Positions 47,386 to 56,549 of a DNA stretch of 64,000 bases are shown piece after piece. The notes beneath the pieces were generated by a model that did no database searches, was not told the origin of the DNA, and worked only from the letters and a program-made list of their open reading frames with translations. A program made the position numbers and the translations under genes. The DNA is from Blastopirellula sp. J2-11 (lineage in GTDB: Bacteria > Planctomycetota > Planctomycetia > Pirellulales > Pirellulaceae): NCBI RefSeq assembly GCF_024584705.1, contig NZ_CP097384.1:6014001-6078000 (forward strand), given 5' to 3'. The stretch's first letter is position 1. Each line of letters starts with the position of its first letter.

Positions 47386-48273
47386 CTACCCCAGTAACCG
47401 CTTTACGGCGGCGGCGACTCCCAGCGTCACCTCGGTCATGCGGTCGTAGTCGAGCGTGTCTGGGGTATCGGTCGGTTGGTGGTAGTGTGGGTTTCGCAAG
47501 AAGCTGGTGTCAGTCAGCATCAGGGCTGGGTAGTTTTGATCCCAAAACGAACTGTTGTCGCTGCGGCGGATTTCGCGAACGCGCTCAGGCAGGTTGAGCG
47601 ACCAGAGCGGGAGCTGCGATCCTTGCTTGAAACCGCGGCGGAAGTTCCAGTTCAAACTCCACGAGCGGAGGTTGCCGACCGCGGCCAGGAAGTTGCCGGT
47701 CGTGGGAAAGAGGGGGTGAAAGATTTTGGGGATCGTCTCGGGGATCTGCTGCGAGTGGGGATCGTCCCGAAAGTAGCCGACCATTTCGAGACAAAGCATG
47801 CCGATGATCTGCTCGTTTTGCTTGCGCGCTTCGCGCGCATGATGCTGGCTTCCCATCGCTCCCAAGTTGAAAAAGGGCGCCTCTTCACAGGCGAACGCGA
47901 CGCAGCGCAGGGTTCTTTGACCCTGATGTTCCGCCAAGATCCGCGCGACTTCTAACATGACCGCAACGGCCGACGCGTTGTCATCCGCGCCGGGCGTGGT
48001 GGGTGTCGAATCGTAATGTGCGCCTAGCAGCACGATTTGCTCAGGGCGTTTCGAGCCGCGGGTTTCGACGATGAGGTTGGTCGCTTGAGCTTCGAGCGCG
48101 TCGTACGACTGCTGCTGCACTTCGTATCCGCTGGCGGTCCACTGCTGCGTGATGTAGGCGATCGTCGCTTCGATCGCCGCCGGATGATGAAGGGTCCGAA
48201 TACCGATCAGCCCGGCGAGACAATCGACGTGCTTTACCAGATGTTCGCGAATCTCCGTAGAATCGATCGTCAT
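47386..48273 (-). CDS. M28-family zinc aminopeptidase-like protein
   Basis: A 295-residue peptidase. Metal and catalytic residues are visible: H86 in GAHYDS, D97/D98 in PGADDNASA, E130/E131 in ACEEAPF, a glutamate in CLEMVGY and a histidine in HYHQPTDTPDTLDYD. This is the M28 co-catalytic zinc arrangement. No signal peptide is seen, so it may be cytoplasmic. The gene stands alone, facing the gene at 48457 across about 180 nt. Confidence 0.92.
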   Translation of the reverse strand: MTIDSTEIREHLVKHVDCLAGLIGIRTLHHPAAIEATIAYITQQWTASGYEVQQQSYDALEAQATNLIVETRGSKRPEQIVLLGAHYDSTPTTPGADDNASAVAVMLEVARILAEHQGQRTLRCVAFACEEAPFFNLGAMGSQHHAREARKQNEQIIGMLCLEMVGYFRDDPHSQQIPETIPKIFHPLFPTTGNFLAAVGNLRSWSLNWNFRRGFKQGSQLPLWSLNLPERVREIRRSDNSSFWDQNYPALMLTDTSFLRNPHYHQPTDTPDTLDYDRMTEVTLGVAAAVKRLLG

Positions 48274-48456
48274 GCAATTTCCTATCGCGGCGCGAAAAAA
48301 TCAGTCACAGGCAAATCATTATCCACCTAGCGAATTGCCGCGGCGACTACTTTTCCTTTTTTTTGTCTGGTTGGCGACGGATTGACGCGTTGTAGAAACT
48401 AGGTGGTCCGCCGCCAAGTAAGTTGCTTGTCTATCACGTCTTCCTGTGAGAACGCC

Positions 48457-49689
48457 ATGCCCCGTTATCAAAACGTACTGTTGTCGGCCGCCTGCTTGCT
48501 GTTTCTGTTCGTCACACGTGCGCCTGCCGCCGAAATTCCAAACGCCGAGAAAATATTAACTGCGGGAGAATTGACCGCCGGGAAAGCGGCGTTCGAAAAA
48601 TATATCGAGCAAAATCCAGACGACGATCGTGAGCGATTTGGTTTGGGAGTCGTACAGTTTGTCAGCGCGGTCGAGACGATGTCGCAGTCATTTTATGATT
48701 GCGGCGTACGCGATCATCGCGGCCAACTGCCGTTTTTGCGAATTGTCAGCGCCGAGAACCCCGATCCCCAACCAACCAGCTATCAGGATGTTCGCAACAT
48801 CTTGCAACGTTTTATCGACGATTTGAAGCAGACCGAGCGAACGCTGGCCAAGGTGAGCGATCCCGAAGTGAAGTTGCCGCTTCCGTTGTTTCAAATTCGA
48901 TTGGATTTGAACGGGGACGGCGAGACGGCCGAGCAAGAGACGTTAGGCGCAGTCGCGGCCCAGTTGCGGTTGGCGCAAGTTCAAACGGCGAATCCGGAAG
49001 CGATTGTCGTCGCCTTTGACTACGCCGACTGTCTCTGGCTGCGCGGTTACTGCCATCTGCTGAGCGGGATCGCCGAAACTTATCTGGCGTACGACATGGA
49101 AGAAATGCACAAGCGAGTCGGGTATCTCTTTTTTGAAAAGATCGATTCGCCGCACGCGTATCTCGCGGATGCGAAACAGCTGTTTAGGATCGGCGGAGAC
49201 GTCGATATCGCTGACTTAATCGCCTTCATCCACTTGATCAATTTTCGGGTGAAAGATGCGGACCGAATGCAGGCCGCACACGCCCACTTTTTGCAAGTAA
49301 TCGCGCTTAGTCGCCGCACGTGGGATGCGATCCAGGCGGAAGATGACGACGATCGTGAATGGATCCCGGGGACAAAGCAAAGTTCGGCCGTTTCGACCAT
49401 AAAGATGACGCCGAAAATGCTGAAAGGTTGGCGCCAATTTCTGGACGAGTCAGAAGCGATCCTGCAGGGAGAAAAGTTGGTTCGCCATCCGCGGATCACC
49501 GACGGGCGCGCGATCAACATGAAGAAGGTCTTCTTCGAGCCGCGCGAGTTTGACCTGGTAATGTGGATCCACGGCAGCAATGCGACGCCGTTTTTGGAAA
49601 AAGGACCGATGACGGAAGTGAGATTCTGGAACCGCTTGAACGAAACCTATGGCGGTGATTTTTACAATTTCGCCATCTGGTTTAATTAG
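48457..49689 (+). CDS. Secreted protein with one EF-hand-like loop
   Basis: A 410-residue exported protein with a signal peptide (cut near APAAEIP). The loop DLNGDGETAEQE fits the EF-hand calcium pattern at positions 1, 3, 5, 6, 7 and 12. The first part of the mature protein is TPR-like (GKAAFEKYIEQNPDDDRERFGLG, cited as LTAGKAAFEKYIEQNPD). No enzyme motif was recognised. It overlaps the convergent sulfatase gene by 4 nt. Confidence 0.78.
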   Translation: MPRYQNVLLSAACLLFLFVTRAPAAEIPNAEKILTAGELTAGKAAFEKYIEQNPDDDRERFGLGVVQFVSAVETMSQSFYDCGVRDHRGQLPFLRIVSAENPDPQPTSYQDVRNILQRFIDDLKQTERTLAKVSDPEVKLPLPLFQIRLDLNGDGETAEQETLGAVAAQLRLAQVQTANPEAIVVAFDYADCLWLRGYCHLLSGIAETYLAYDMEEMHKRVGYLFFEKIDSPHAYLADAKQLFRIGGDVDIADLIAFIHLINFRVKDADRMQAAHAHFLQVIALSRRTWDAIQAEDDDDREWIPGTKQSSAVSTIKMTPKMLKGWRQFLDESEAILQGEKLVRHPRITDGRAINMKKVFFEPREFDLVMWIHGSNATPFLEKGPMTEVRFWNRLNETYGGDFYNFAIWFN

Positions 49690-51398
49690 CGGTTATTCAA
49701 CTTCGGATAGACGCCGACGCGTTTCGCCCAGGCGTTCCACTGCTGCGAAAGCTCGCGCACCTTTTCAGGATGTTCAGTCGCCAGATTATGCGTCTCAGTC
49801 CGATCGGCGACGATGTTGTACAACTCCCATTTGGCCGGTTGAACGCCGCGCGGCGGAGCAACTCCGCGGCCGACCAGTTTCCAATCGCCGGCGCGAATCG
49901 ACGCGTTCGATTCATGCTCGATACAGATCGGCTGTTGCCGATCGAGCGGTTCGCCCTGCATCGCCGGTCGTAACGAAACGCCGTCGAGCGCCGGAATCAC
50001 GTTGCCTTGGCGCTTGGCCGGATAGGTCGCTTCAGCAACATCCAAGATGGTGGGCATCACATCGATCAACTGGGCAGGCTCTGCGCACCAAGCGTCGCGA
50101 GCGGCGATCTTGGCGGGCCAACGCATAAAAAAGGGAGTCGCCGTTCCCCCTTCATGATTGAAATGCTTGTAGAGTCGAAACGGCGTATTGCTGGCGTTGG
50201 CCCAGGCTTCGCCATAGCTGTTGCTATTCTCGAGATTCCTTTTTTCCGCATTCACAAATTCGCCTCTGCCGAGCACTCCTCCCTCTTGGCAGCCGCCGTT
50301 GTCGGAGAGAAAGAAGATCAGCGTATTGTCGTCGACGCCTGATTCTTTTAGATGCTTCATCAGCCGTCCGATGTTTTGATCGATACGATCAATCATCGCC
50401 GCGTAAACGGCCATCTTCAGATCCATCTCGTCTTGCTTGGCGGGGTCCAACTGATCCCACGCAGGAACCTGCGGCGTTCGCGGCGATAGTTCGCAATCAG
50501 CGGCGATCAGGCCTAGCTTTTTTTGCCTCTCAAAACGTTGTTCGCGCAGCTTGTCCCAGCCCAATTTGTACTTGCCGCGGTATTTGGCGATATCCTCTTC
50601 AAAGGCTTGCAGCGGCCAGTGAGGCGCGGTGTAAGCGAGATAGAGGAACATCGGACGCTGCTGACCGGCCTGCTCTTCCTGCAAAAAGCGAATCGCATAG
50701 TCCGTAAACGCGTCGGTTGTATAGAACGCTTCGTCGGTGGTGCTTTCAGGATTGGGAACGCGCTCATTGCCGAACGTCATGCCGCGATCCCCTTCAGGAT
50801 AAAAGTGGCGCGTCGCGCCAGAGATGCAGCCGAAATATTTTTCAAACCCGCGCTGCAGCGGCCAGCGGCTTGGATCGTTGTATCCCAAATGCCATTTGCC
50901 AGACATCAGCGTTGCATAACCCTGCTGTTTCAGCGCTTCGGCGATCGTGACGCAGTCGTGATTGAGAAAGCCTTGATAGGCGGGCGGTTTGCCGGCGCCA
51001 TACTCTTTGTTCGGTGATTCGGTCATGTGGCCGATGCCGGTCTGATGCGGATAGAGTCCGGTCATCAAGGTCGCCCGGGTCGGACAACAGCGACCGTTGT
51101 TATAGAACTGCGAGAACCGCACGCCGCTATGAGCCAGCGCATCGATGTTGGGCGTAGCGATCTCGCCGCCGTGATAACCAAGATCAGAAAACCCCATGTC
51201 ATCGACCATGATCAAAATGATATGGGGGCGATCGCTCGGCTCGGCTTGCAGCTGATTGGCGTCAAGTAACGGTGCGAAGAGCATAGCGCACATTGCCAAA
51301 GTGAGCAGTGCTCTTTTGCATCGCAGAGGACGTGGGAAGGCGCCGCTGCAGTCGAGCGTTCTCGACGTAGGCGTTGAATTGGCAAGGAACTGGATCAT
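49686..51398 (-). CDS. Arylsulfatase
   Basis: A 570-residue secreted arylsulfatase. The N-terminal 52 residues hold a long leader ending in a hydrophobic core (LLTLAMCAMLFAPLLDA). The formylglycine site is C104 in CCPTRATLMTG, with T in place of the usual S before R. Metal-binding segments IMVDDMGFSDLG and FLSDNGGCQEGG are intact. A formylglycine-generating enzyme gene is not in the window. GGAAG lies upstream of the ATG at 51398. The substrate is likely a sulfated glycan or aryl ester. Confidence 0.93.
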   Translation of the reverse strand: MIQFLANSTPTSRTLDCSGAFPRPLRCKRALLTLAMCAMLFAPLLDANQLQAEPSDRPHIILIMVDDMGFSDLGYHGGEIATPNIDALAHSGVRFSQFYNNGRCCPTRATLMTGLYPHQTGIGHMTESPNKEYGAGKPPAYQGFLNHDCVTIAEALKQQGYATLMSGKWHLGYNDPSRWPLQRGFEKYFGCISGATRHFYPEGDRGMTFGNERVPNPESTTDEAFYTTDAFTDYAIRFLQEEQAGQQRPMFLYLAYTAPHWPLQAFEEDIAKYRGKYKLGWDKLREQRFERQKKLGLIAADCELSPRTPQVPAWDQLDPAKQDEMDLKMAVYAAMIDRIDQNIGRLMKHLKESGVDDNTLIFFLSDNGGCQEGGVLGRGEFVNAEKRNLENSNSYGEAWANASNTPFRLYKHFNHEGGTATPFFMRWPAKIAARDAWCAEPAQLIDVMPTILDVAEATYPAKRQGNVIPALDGVSLRPAMQGEPLDRQQPICIEHESNASIRAGDWKLVGRGVAPPRGVQPAKWELYNIVADRTETHNLATEHPEKVRELSQQWNAWAKRVGVYPKLNNR

Positions 51399-51657
51399 GT
51401 TGACTTCCCATTTCTTGATCGCGAGAGCACTGCAATCGTTACGACTTCACGCTTCGCCACATGGGGGGGCGTTTGCCGCGCATAAAAAAACCAAGAGACC
51501 ACGGTCGTTGAACCGAATGTCGATCCCTTGGCGACGACGAACCGAATTCGGTTCCTCTCTTTAGTTTCTTCTCTCCTCTTTCCACTGTCAATTCTCGCCG
51601 GCAAGCTGCATAGCGCAAGTTACCGGCTTCAAACTGACGGACGAGTTGGACCGTCGC

Positions 51658-53010
51658 TCATTCTTTGACAACAACATCCAGACGCTTTTTCAGTCTTCCA
51701 TATTTATTTTCGCCGATCAGCCAAACCTGCGTGCTTCCCTGGTGCTGAATTGCGTCTGCGGGAATAACCACTTTGCCATTTTTTCGATCTTCTTCCGTCA
51801 AGAACACGTAGTTTCTTCCGTACATGTTCTGGTTGCTCCAGATATGCACAGCGGCAATCTCTAAATTGGCGGAAGAAAAATGGAGTTCCCAAGGCTCATG
51901 AATCCGAATTTCTTCGTCAGGCAATGCAAAATCGAGATCGCACACCGAAAACTCGCAAGCTTGACTCCGCGAGCCGTCTCCCAGTTCGCAGTAGGCGGCG
52001 TAGTCGCCGCAGGTAGAAAAGGACCGCTCAAGGACGCCTGTTCCGGGATCAGTAATCGTCTCCACAACGGTATCACCACGCTTTATGATCAGGGATTTAA
52101 CTTGCTGTGAGTCTTTATCCATGATGTTGAACTTCACAACTTGGTCCTTGTTGTAGGGGACCCAGTCGCCTAGATCCAAAAGCAGAACGCGATTGATCTG
52201 CGGAGACGCCGAATCTTCTTCGAAGTTGGGAAAACGAAATGAATCGGCTCTGTTTTCGCCATGCCAGGCGTCCAAGTCGGTAATGCGATACAGTTTGTTA
52301 TTCCTCGAAGCCAGGTGCGAATTGAATTTTGCTGCGCTGCGATTCGTGTTTTGCGTGGTCTGTGGTCGGCTTTCCTCGACGCGAACATGCGAGACTTGGC
52401 CCTCGCTGTTCATGGTGACTTCGGTAACAATCGCGATGTGAGACCCAGCTCCTACGGACTTCGGCGGCGTGTAAATAAAGTCTCCCACTTGTGTCGCCTG
52501 AGCCGATTGCGGTTCGACAAGCGTGACGCCGTTACGCGACTCTGGGCCGCACAGACGGCTGACATATGGGAATCCGCATTGCAAGGCATAGCTAGTATAG
52601 GTAGAGCAGACCTTGCCATAGTAGCACTCCGCATTGCTTACCTTGCCTTTGAGGTTCTTGGTGTAGACCACGCTTTGCGGATTCTGAACGGCCGCCAAGA
52701 AGGTTTTCAGATAGATATCAAAGCCGATATCTCGTCCGACGGACTTCACGCTCGAATAAGGAACTCCGGTATACTCCGTTCCTACTTTAAAGTAGCCTCC
52801 TCTTGTCGGCATTCCTTCCGCCACCGGCGACCATTTTACCCCTGACATAATTCGGGCGTTTTGGACGGCCTTTTGACGCCAAGAATCTGAATCTTCGCTC
52901 TTCGCGTTTTCTTGATTCGTCTCTCCCCAAGCAGGCAAGCACAACAAGCCTGTCAGCATCGTAGCGAGGAAAAGCGTGCATAATCGGCAATCAAACATGC
53001 GTCGGATCAT
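51658..53010 (-). CDS. Secreted NlpC/P60-like cysteine hydrolase (probable)
   Basis: A 450-residue exported protein with a signal peptide (cut near AWGETN). Residues about 80-200 resemble an NlpC/P60 domain: C135 in YYGKVCSTYTSYAL as nucleophile, and GDFIYTPPK...GSHIAIVTEV with H191 as base. The C-terminal half is beta-rich, perhaps immunoglobulin-like, and cysteine-bearing. Such enzymes cut peptidoglycan peptides, which matters in planctomycetes where the wall was long disputed. The domain call is by pattern only. It lies 65 nt downstream of the isomerase gene. Confidence 0.6.
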   Translation of the reverse strand: MIRRMFDCRLCTLFLATMLTGLLCLPAWGETNQENAKSEDSDSWRQKAVQNARIMSGVKWSPVAEGMPTRGGYFKVGTEYTGVPYSSVKSVGRDIGFDIYLKTFLAAVQNPQSVVYTKNLKGKVSNAECYYGKVCSTYTSYALQCGFPYVSRLCGPESRNGVTLVEPQSAQATQVGDFIYTPPKSVGAGSHIAIVTEVTMNSEGQVSHVRVEESRPQTTQNTNRSAAKFNSHLASRNNKLYRITDLDAWHGENRADSFRFPNFEEDSASPQINRVLLLDLGDWVPYNKDQVVKFNIMDKDSQQVKSLIIKRGDTVVETITDPGTGVLERSFSTCGDYAAYCELGDGSRSQACEFSVCDLDFALPDEEIRIHEPWELHFSSANLEIAAVHIWSNQNMYGRNYVFLTEEDRKNGKVVIPADAIQHQGSTQVWLIGENKYGRLKKRLDVVVKE

Positions 53011-53075
53011 CGGCGACTCCTGATAGTGAAAGATTCGATGTCAACGAGAATCATGGACCTGCTTCGCTCTCTGCA

Positions 53076-53966
53076 CTACGTGCGATAAGCACAGGCAACC
53101 TTTTCAAAAAATTCCGCCGATTTCGCATGGGTCTGAATCGGCTCGTTGGGATCGCGCTCCCATTCGATGCTGAAATAGGGTTTCGGGATGTCGCTTCGCT
53201 TGACCTCCGCCAGAATTGCGGCGACGCGTCCTTCGCCTTCTCCCCAAATCACGTCTTTCGCACCAAGAACGCCGAACTGATTCAAGTCCTTGAGATGAAA
53301 CGTCTTCACCCGCGGGCCAATCTTCTGGAGCATTTCGACCGGATCGAGTCCAGAGCGGCACCAATGTCCCGTATCGCAGCAAAACCCCATTCGATCAGAG
53401 CGCATCTCCAGTGCGGCAAGACCGATTTCAGGATTCCAGTAGCGCGAAGGTTTCGGATGGTTGTGCAATGCGAAATCGACCTTGTACTTCTCGGTGAGTT
53501 CTTCAATCGTGTCCATCAAGTCCAGCGGAGGTTCGCCAACGATCACTTCCATATCCATCTCTGAGGCGAAGTCAAACATGGCTTTCGTTGATTCTGGATT
53601 CTCCAGTTTGCTGTAGATGCCGATGATTTTGACGCCCAGGTCCGCGGCTTTCTTCTTTAAGTCCTGCTTCAATGTCGCCGAAAGCTCGGCCGTAGGCCGC
53701 GCATGGGGATTGTCCGGACTCAGTGGTTGCCAGGCAAACAACTCCGCGTAGTGAAGTCCCGTCGCGGCGGTCTTCTCCAAAGCTTCAAACACGCTAACCG
53801 TGCGGAAGGAATAAGTCGCAAACCCGACGCGCCAGTTCAGTGCGTTGGCGCACGGAAGACCGCTCACCAGCGCATCTGCGGCATGAAGATGGGCACTGCC
53901 CAGACCGGCCAGAGCGCCGGCGGCTGAACTATGCTGGAGAAATCGGCGTCTCGTCATCGATTGCAT
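53076..53966 (-). CDS. Tat-exported sugar phosphate isomerase/epimerase-like protein
   Basis: A 296-residue protein with a twin-arginine signal (TRRRFLQHSSAAGALAGLG) and a xylose-isomerase-like TIM barrel. Barrel residues include ELFAWQPL, VGEPPL, HNHP, CCDTGHWCRSG and FHLKDLNQFG, with acidic and histidine metal ligands in the usual strands. Planctomycetes export many of these with unknown substrates. GAGGT precedes the ATG at 53966. Likely first gene of a unit with the NlpC/P60-like gene. Confidence 0.88.
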   Translation of the reverse strand: MQSMTRRRFLQHSSAAGALAGLGSAHLHAADALVSGLPCANALNWRVGFATYSFRTVSVFEALEKTAATGLHYAELFAWQPLSPDNPHARPTAELSATLKQDLKKKAADLGVKIIGIYSKLENPESTKAMFDFASEMDMEVIVGEPPLDLMDTIEELTEKYKVDFALHNHPKPSRYWNPEIGLAALEMRSDRMGFCCDTGHWCRSGLDPVEMLQKIGPRVKTFHLKDLNQFGVLGAKDVIWGEGEGRVAAILAEVKRSDIPKPYFSIEWERDPNEPIQTHAKSAEFFEKVACAYRT

Positions 53967-54084
53967 ACGGATACCTCACGGGTTTTGTGTTGCGGCTTCG
54001 CCTAGAGCGGTTTCCTGCTAGCTGACCCATTTTGATTTTCCCACGATTGAAAGTGAAGACGGTGCTGCGCGGCACGTATCGACA

Positions 54085-54176
54085 TCAGCCGCACGGCGTT
54101 AGCCGCGGTTTTTGTTTCCAATTTTCCGTCGACAAAGAGTTCCTGTCAGAAACCGCGGCTAACGCCGTGCGGCTGA
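54085..54176. repeat. Perfect 27-bp inverted repeat
   Basis: The arms 54085-54111 and 54150-54176 are exact reverse complements with a 38-nt loop; the core is CGGCGTTAGCCGCGG. It lies in the 398-nt spacer between the isomerase and lipoprotein genes. Such perfect long arms point to a recent palindromic repeat insertion. Nothing else in the spacer looks coding. Confidence 0.92.
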
Positions 54177-54364
54177 TTTTGGGGGAGAAGCTAGACGACA
54201 GGGGACTCTTTGTTCAGCTTGCTGAAAAGCGCTCTAGCCCGGTGACTTGCGATAGGCCTGCCAAGCGCTTTCCGTTTGGGATCGACCGAAATGATGGTTC
54301 GTCCGATCTCCTTTTCACCAATTCTCAATGGATCCTTCGGTTATGAAACGTGGTCCTCTATGGG

Positions 54365-54805
54365 TCATTCACTGGTTAACGCATACTTAAATTTGTTCGG
54401 CCCTGCTGCGGTGACCTCAGCCGTGAATGTCGACTCTTTGTCGTACCGCTCAGGAAGTGTGGGGATTTTGGTTTTCGACGTAGAGTCATATTGATACTTC
54501 TGGATCCGGACAAGATAAGTTCCGGGAGGAGCATGAGTTTGGAATCGGCCGTTTTTCACGTACGCAAAAAACCATTCATCCGTGTCCGTCTTGTCGGCCA
54601 GCGTGCTCGAAATGAATGCGACATCTCCAGCGTCGAGCGATTCGCCATCCAAGGTGACTTGTCCCTGGACGGGCAGTTGTCCTGGCAAAGGTTGAAGTCC
54701 GCTTTCACTCTGGCAGCCTGTCAACACTCCCAGGAAAATTAGCGAAACGAACTTATAGGTTTGCAAGCACGTCGCCGTGCAATCGAACGATTTTTTGATG
54801 AGCAT
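54365..54805 (-). CDS. Small lipoprotein with carboxypeptidase-regulatory-like fold
   Basis: A 146-residue lipoprotein with lipobox LTGC near residue 31. The mature part VQGQVTLDGESLDAGDVAF ... GTYLVRIQKY has the transthyretin-like fold, as in the protein at 6049. It is read 95 nt after the DUF1559 gene, so here the order is DUF1559 first, lipoprotein second. Role unknown. Confidence 0.85.
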   Translation of the reverse strand: MLIKKSFDCTATCLQTYKFVSLIFLGVLTGCQSESGLQPLPGQLPVQGQVTLDGESLDAGDVAFISSTLADKTDTDEWFFAYVKNGRFQTHAPPGTYLVRIQKYQYDSTSKTKIPTLPERYDKESTFTAEVTAAGPNKFKYALTSE

Positions 54806-54900
54806 AACTCCCTTTCATGGTTCAGCCCCAGAACACGCTTTTGCTGTGCGTGAAAAAAGAAGCCGACATTAGTGCGGGCTTCTGATTTGCAAGGGAATGC

Positions 54901-55926
54901 TCAGAACGATGGGACAGTCTCGCCGCCAGAGCGCGTGCCCAAAGCGTGGTAAAGATCGAGATCAATCGTGTTTCCGACAAATCGTATGGAACCGTCCACC
55001 GCTCCCAAATTGACGCCGCCGGTATGTGCACTACGCGCCGCGAGACGAGCGGTGTAGCCCGTTTTGTTCACTTGCCCGGAACAAGGAACCGCTAAATCGG
55101 TTCTTACGCAATTGTAGATCCGGTCTGGATCCGCCGTATTGGGAGGGGACATGGTCGAAAACCAAGTGGTGGGCCCATCCGTATTCCAGAGATATCCTCG
55201 AAAGTCTGATCCGTCTGGATAGCCGACGGAGGGATCGTCTTCAACCAAACGTATTTCACCAAGCATGATCGTGTTGGTCGTTCCGTCGGTAACATCTCGG
55301 ATGCGCGTTTTGGACAATGCGTAGAACATGCCATTCAAGCGAGTGGCCGTAGCGTCATTTTCGCCTGTCGGGGAATCTGCGGCCTTGAGTCGCGTGCCGG
55401 TTGATCCTTGGCAGGTAACATAGTTGCTAAAAATACGATCCGACAAAGAGCCGCTTGTTGTCAGGCCGAGCGACTTGCTCCCATTTGGGTCGCTAGGACA
55501 TTTGAACGATGGAAGTTCCGTCTTCGCCCCGGGCCAATTCGTCGGCGATCCCGAGGGATTGTAGTCCGACGCGGTTCCGATCAGATAAGGCCTTATCTGA
55601 TCGTAAAGGGCCGAGTGCTCGATAAATGGCAAAAGTAACGGCAGCCAGCCAATTCGACCGCCAGGACCGGGGTTGGGCGGAGCTCCAAGATCAGAATAAA
55701 CTTCCGCACACTTCCCTGGAGGGAAAACGGTATGCGTGGCAAAGTAATTGTGCATCGCCAAGCCGATCTGCTTCATTTGATTCGTGCATTGCATTCTTCT
55801 CGCCGCCTCTCTGGCTTGCTGGACTGCCGGCAGCAGAAGTGCGATAAGAACGCCGATAATAGCAATCACCACAAGCAACTCAATCAACGTAAATCCCTGC
55901 GAATCATGATTACTGCGAATTGACAT
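54901..55926 (-). CDS. DUF1559 prepilin-like protein
   Basis: A 341-residue DUF1559 protein. The prepilin signal [19 protein letters not shown] and [12 protein letters not shown] are at the N-terminus; VDGSIRFVGNTID marks the C-terminal end. GGAAGG lies about 8 nt before the ATG at 55926, which decides against a frame that runs to 56088. It shares a likely transcript with the lipoprotein downstream. Confidence 0.93.
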   Translation of the reverse strand: MSIRSNHDSQGFTLIELLVVIAIIGVLIALLLPAVQQAREAARRMQCTNQMKQIGLAMHNYFATHTVFPPGKCAEVYSDLGAPPNPGPGGRIGWLPLLLPFIEHSALYDQIRPYLIGTASDYNPSGSPTNWPGAKTELPSFKCPSDPNGSKSLGLTTSGSLSDRIFSNYVTCQGSTGTRLKAADSPTGENDATATRLNGMFYALSKTRIRDVTDGTTNTIMLGEIRLVEDDPSVGYPDGSDFRGYLWNTDGPTTWFSTMSPPNTADPDRIYNCVRTDLAVPCSGQVNKTGYTARLAARSAHTGGVNLGAVDGSIRFVGNTIDLDLYHALGTRSGGETVPSF

Positions 55927-56549
55927 TGCGAAAACCTTCCAAAAGATAAGGACATATAAGCCATATAGGATAATGAGTTCATGATGTGCCTGATCGGGGC
56001 AAAATTGACATCGTCTTGATTGTGCAAGAGAGCATAAGGGGAACAAATCGCCGTTTCTTGTGACTATGCTTCCGTCTCTCCTTTGCAAACGTTTGATGAA
56101 ATAGCTATTGATGATAGAGATATGTATATAGAAGTGGCGTCGCTAAAATCATGGAGCTTTCCAGGCGGCGCTGCATCCTATTCGATGATTGAATTGGGGC
56201 GTTCGCTTTCTGCCTTTCAATAATTTCCACTTGGGGATGAGCCTACCGATGAGAATCTTCGATTGTAGATTGAGAAGAATTTGTCGAGCTTTGACAGGAA
56301 GGCTTTGCGGTTTGCAGCAACCTTCCCCACAGTGTACCAACACCATTGGGGTCGTCAAGAGAAATTGAATCTCAGGATTTTTCGCCAACGACGCCAGCAT
56401 TAAAGAACGTAATATGCGAACTAAACGTCAGGCTCGAAAGGCTTTACACGATGCTTTATCGCCAGAGATTGGGTCGATGAATTTGGCCAATCACCACCAC
56501 GCTCCGTTATCACCAAGTCCAGAATTAGCGTCGCGCTTCTGGCCCTGAA
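55927..56549. other. Non-coding, AT-richer spacer
   Basis: This 623-nt stretch is visibly richer in A/T than its surroundings. TGTACCAACAC at 56333-56343 recurs at 58495-58505, with further similarity on each side. On the minus strand both places could encode a short VLVHC-containing peptide, which suggests copies of one decayed repeat. No intact gene is supported; an 83-residue frame here lacks any family feature. Confidence 0.4.

Noticed and set aside
56149-56400. 83-residue frame in the AT-rich spacer
   Set aside because: No family feature; it probably covers a decayed repeat shared with 58495.
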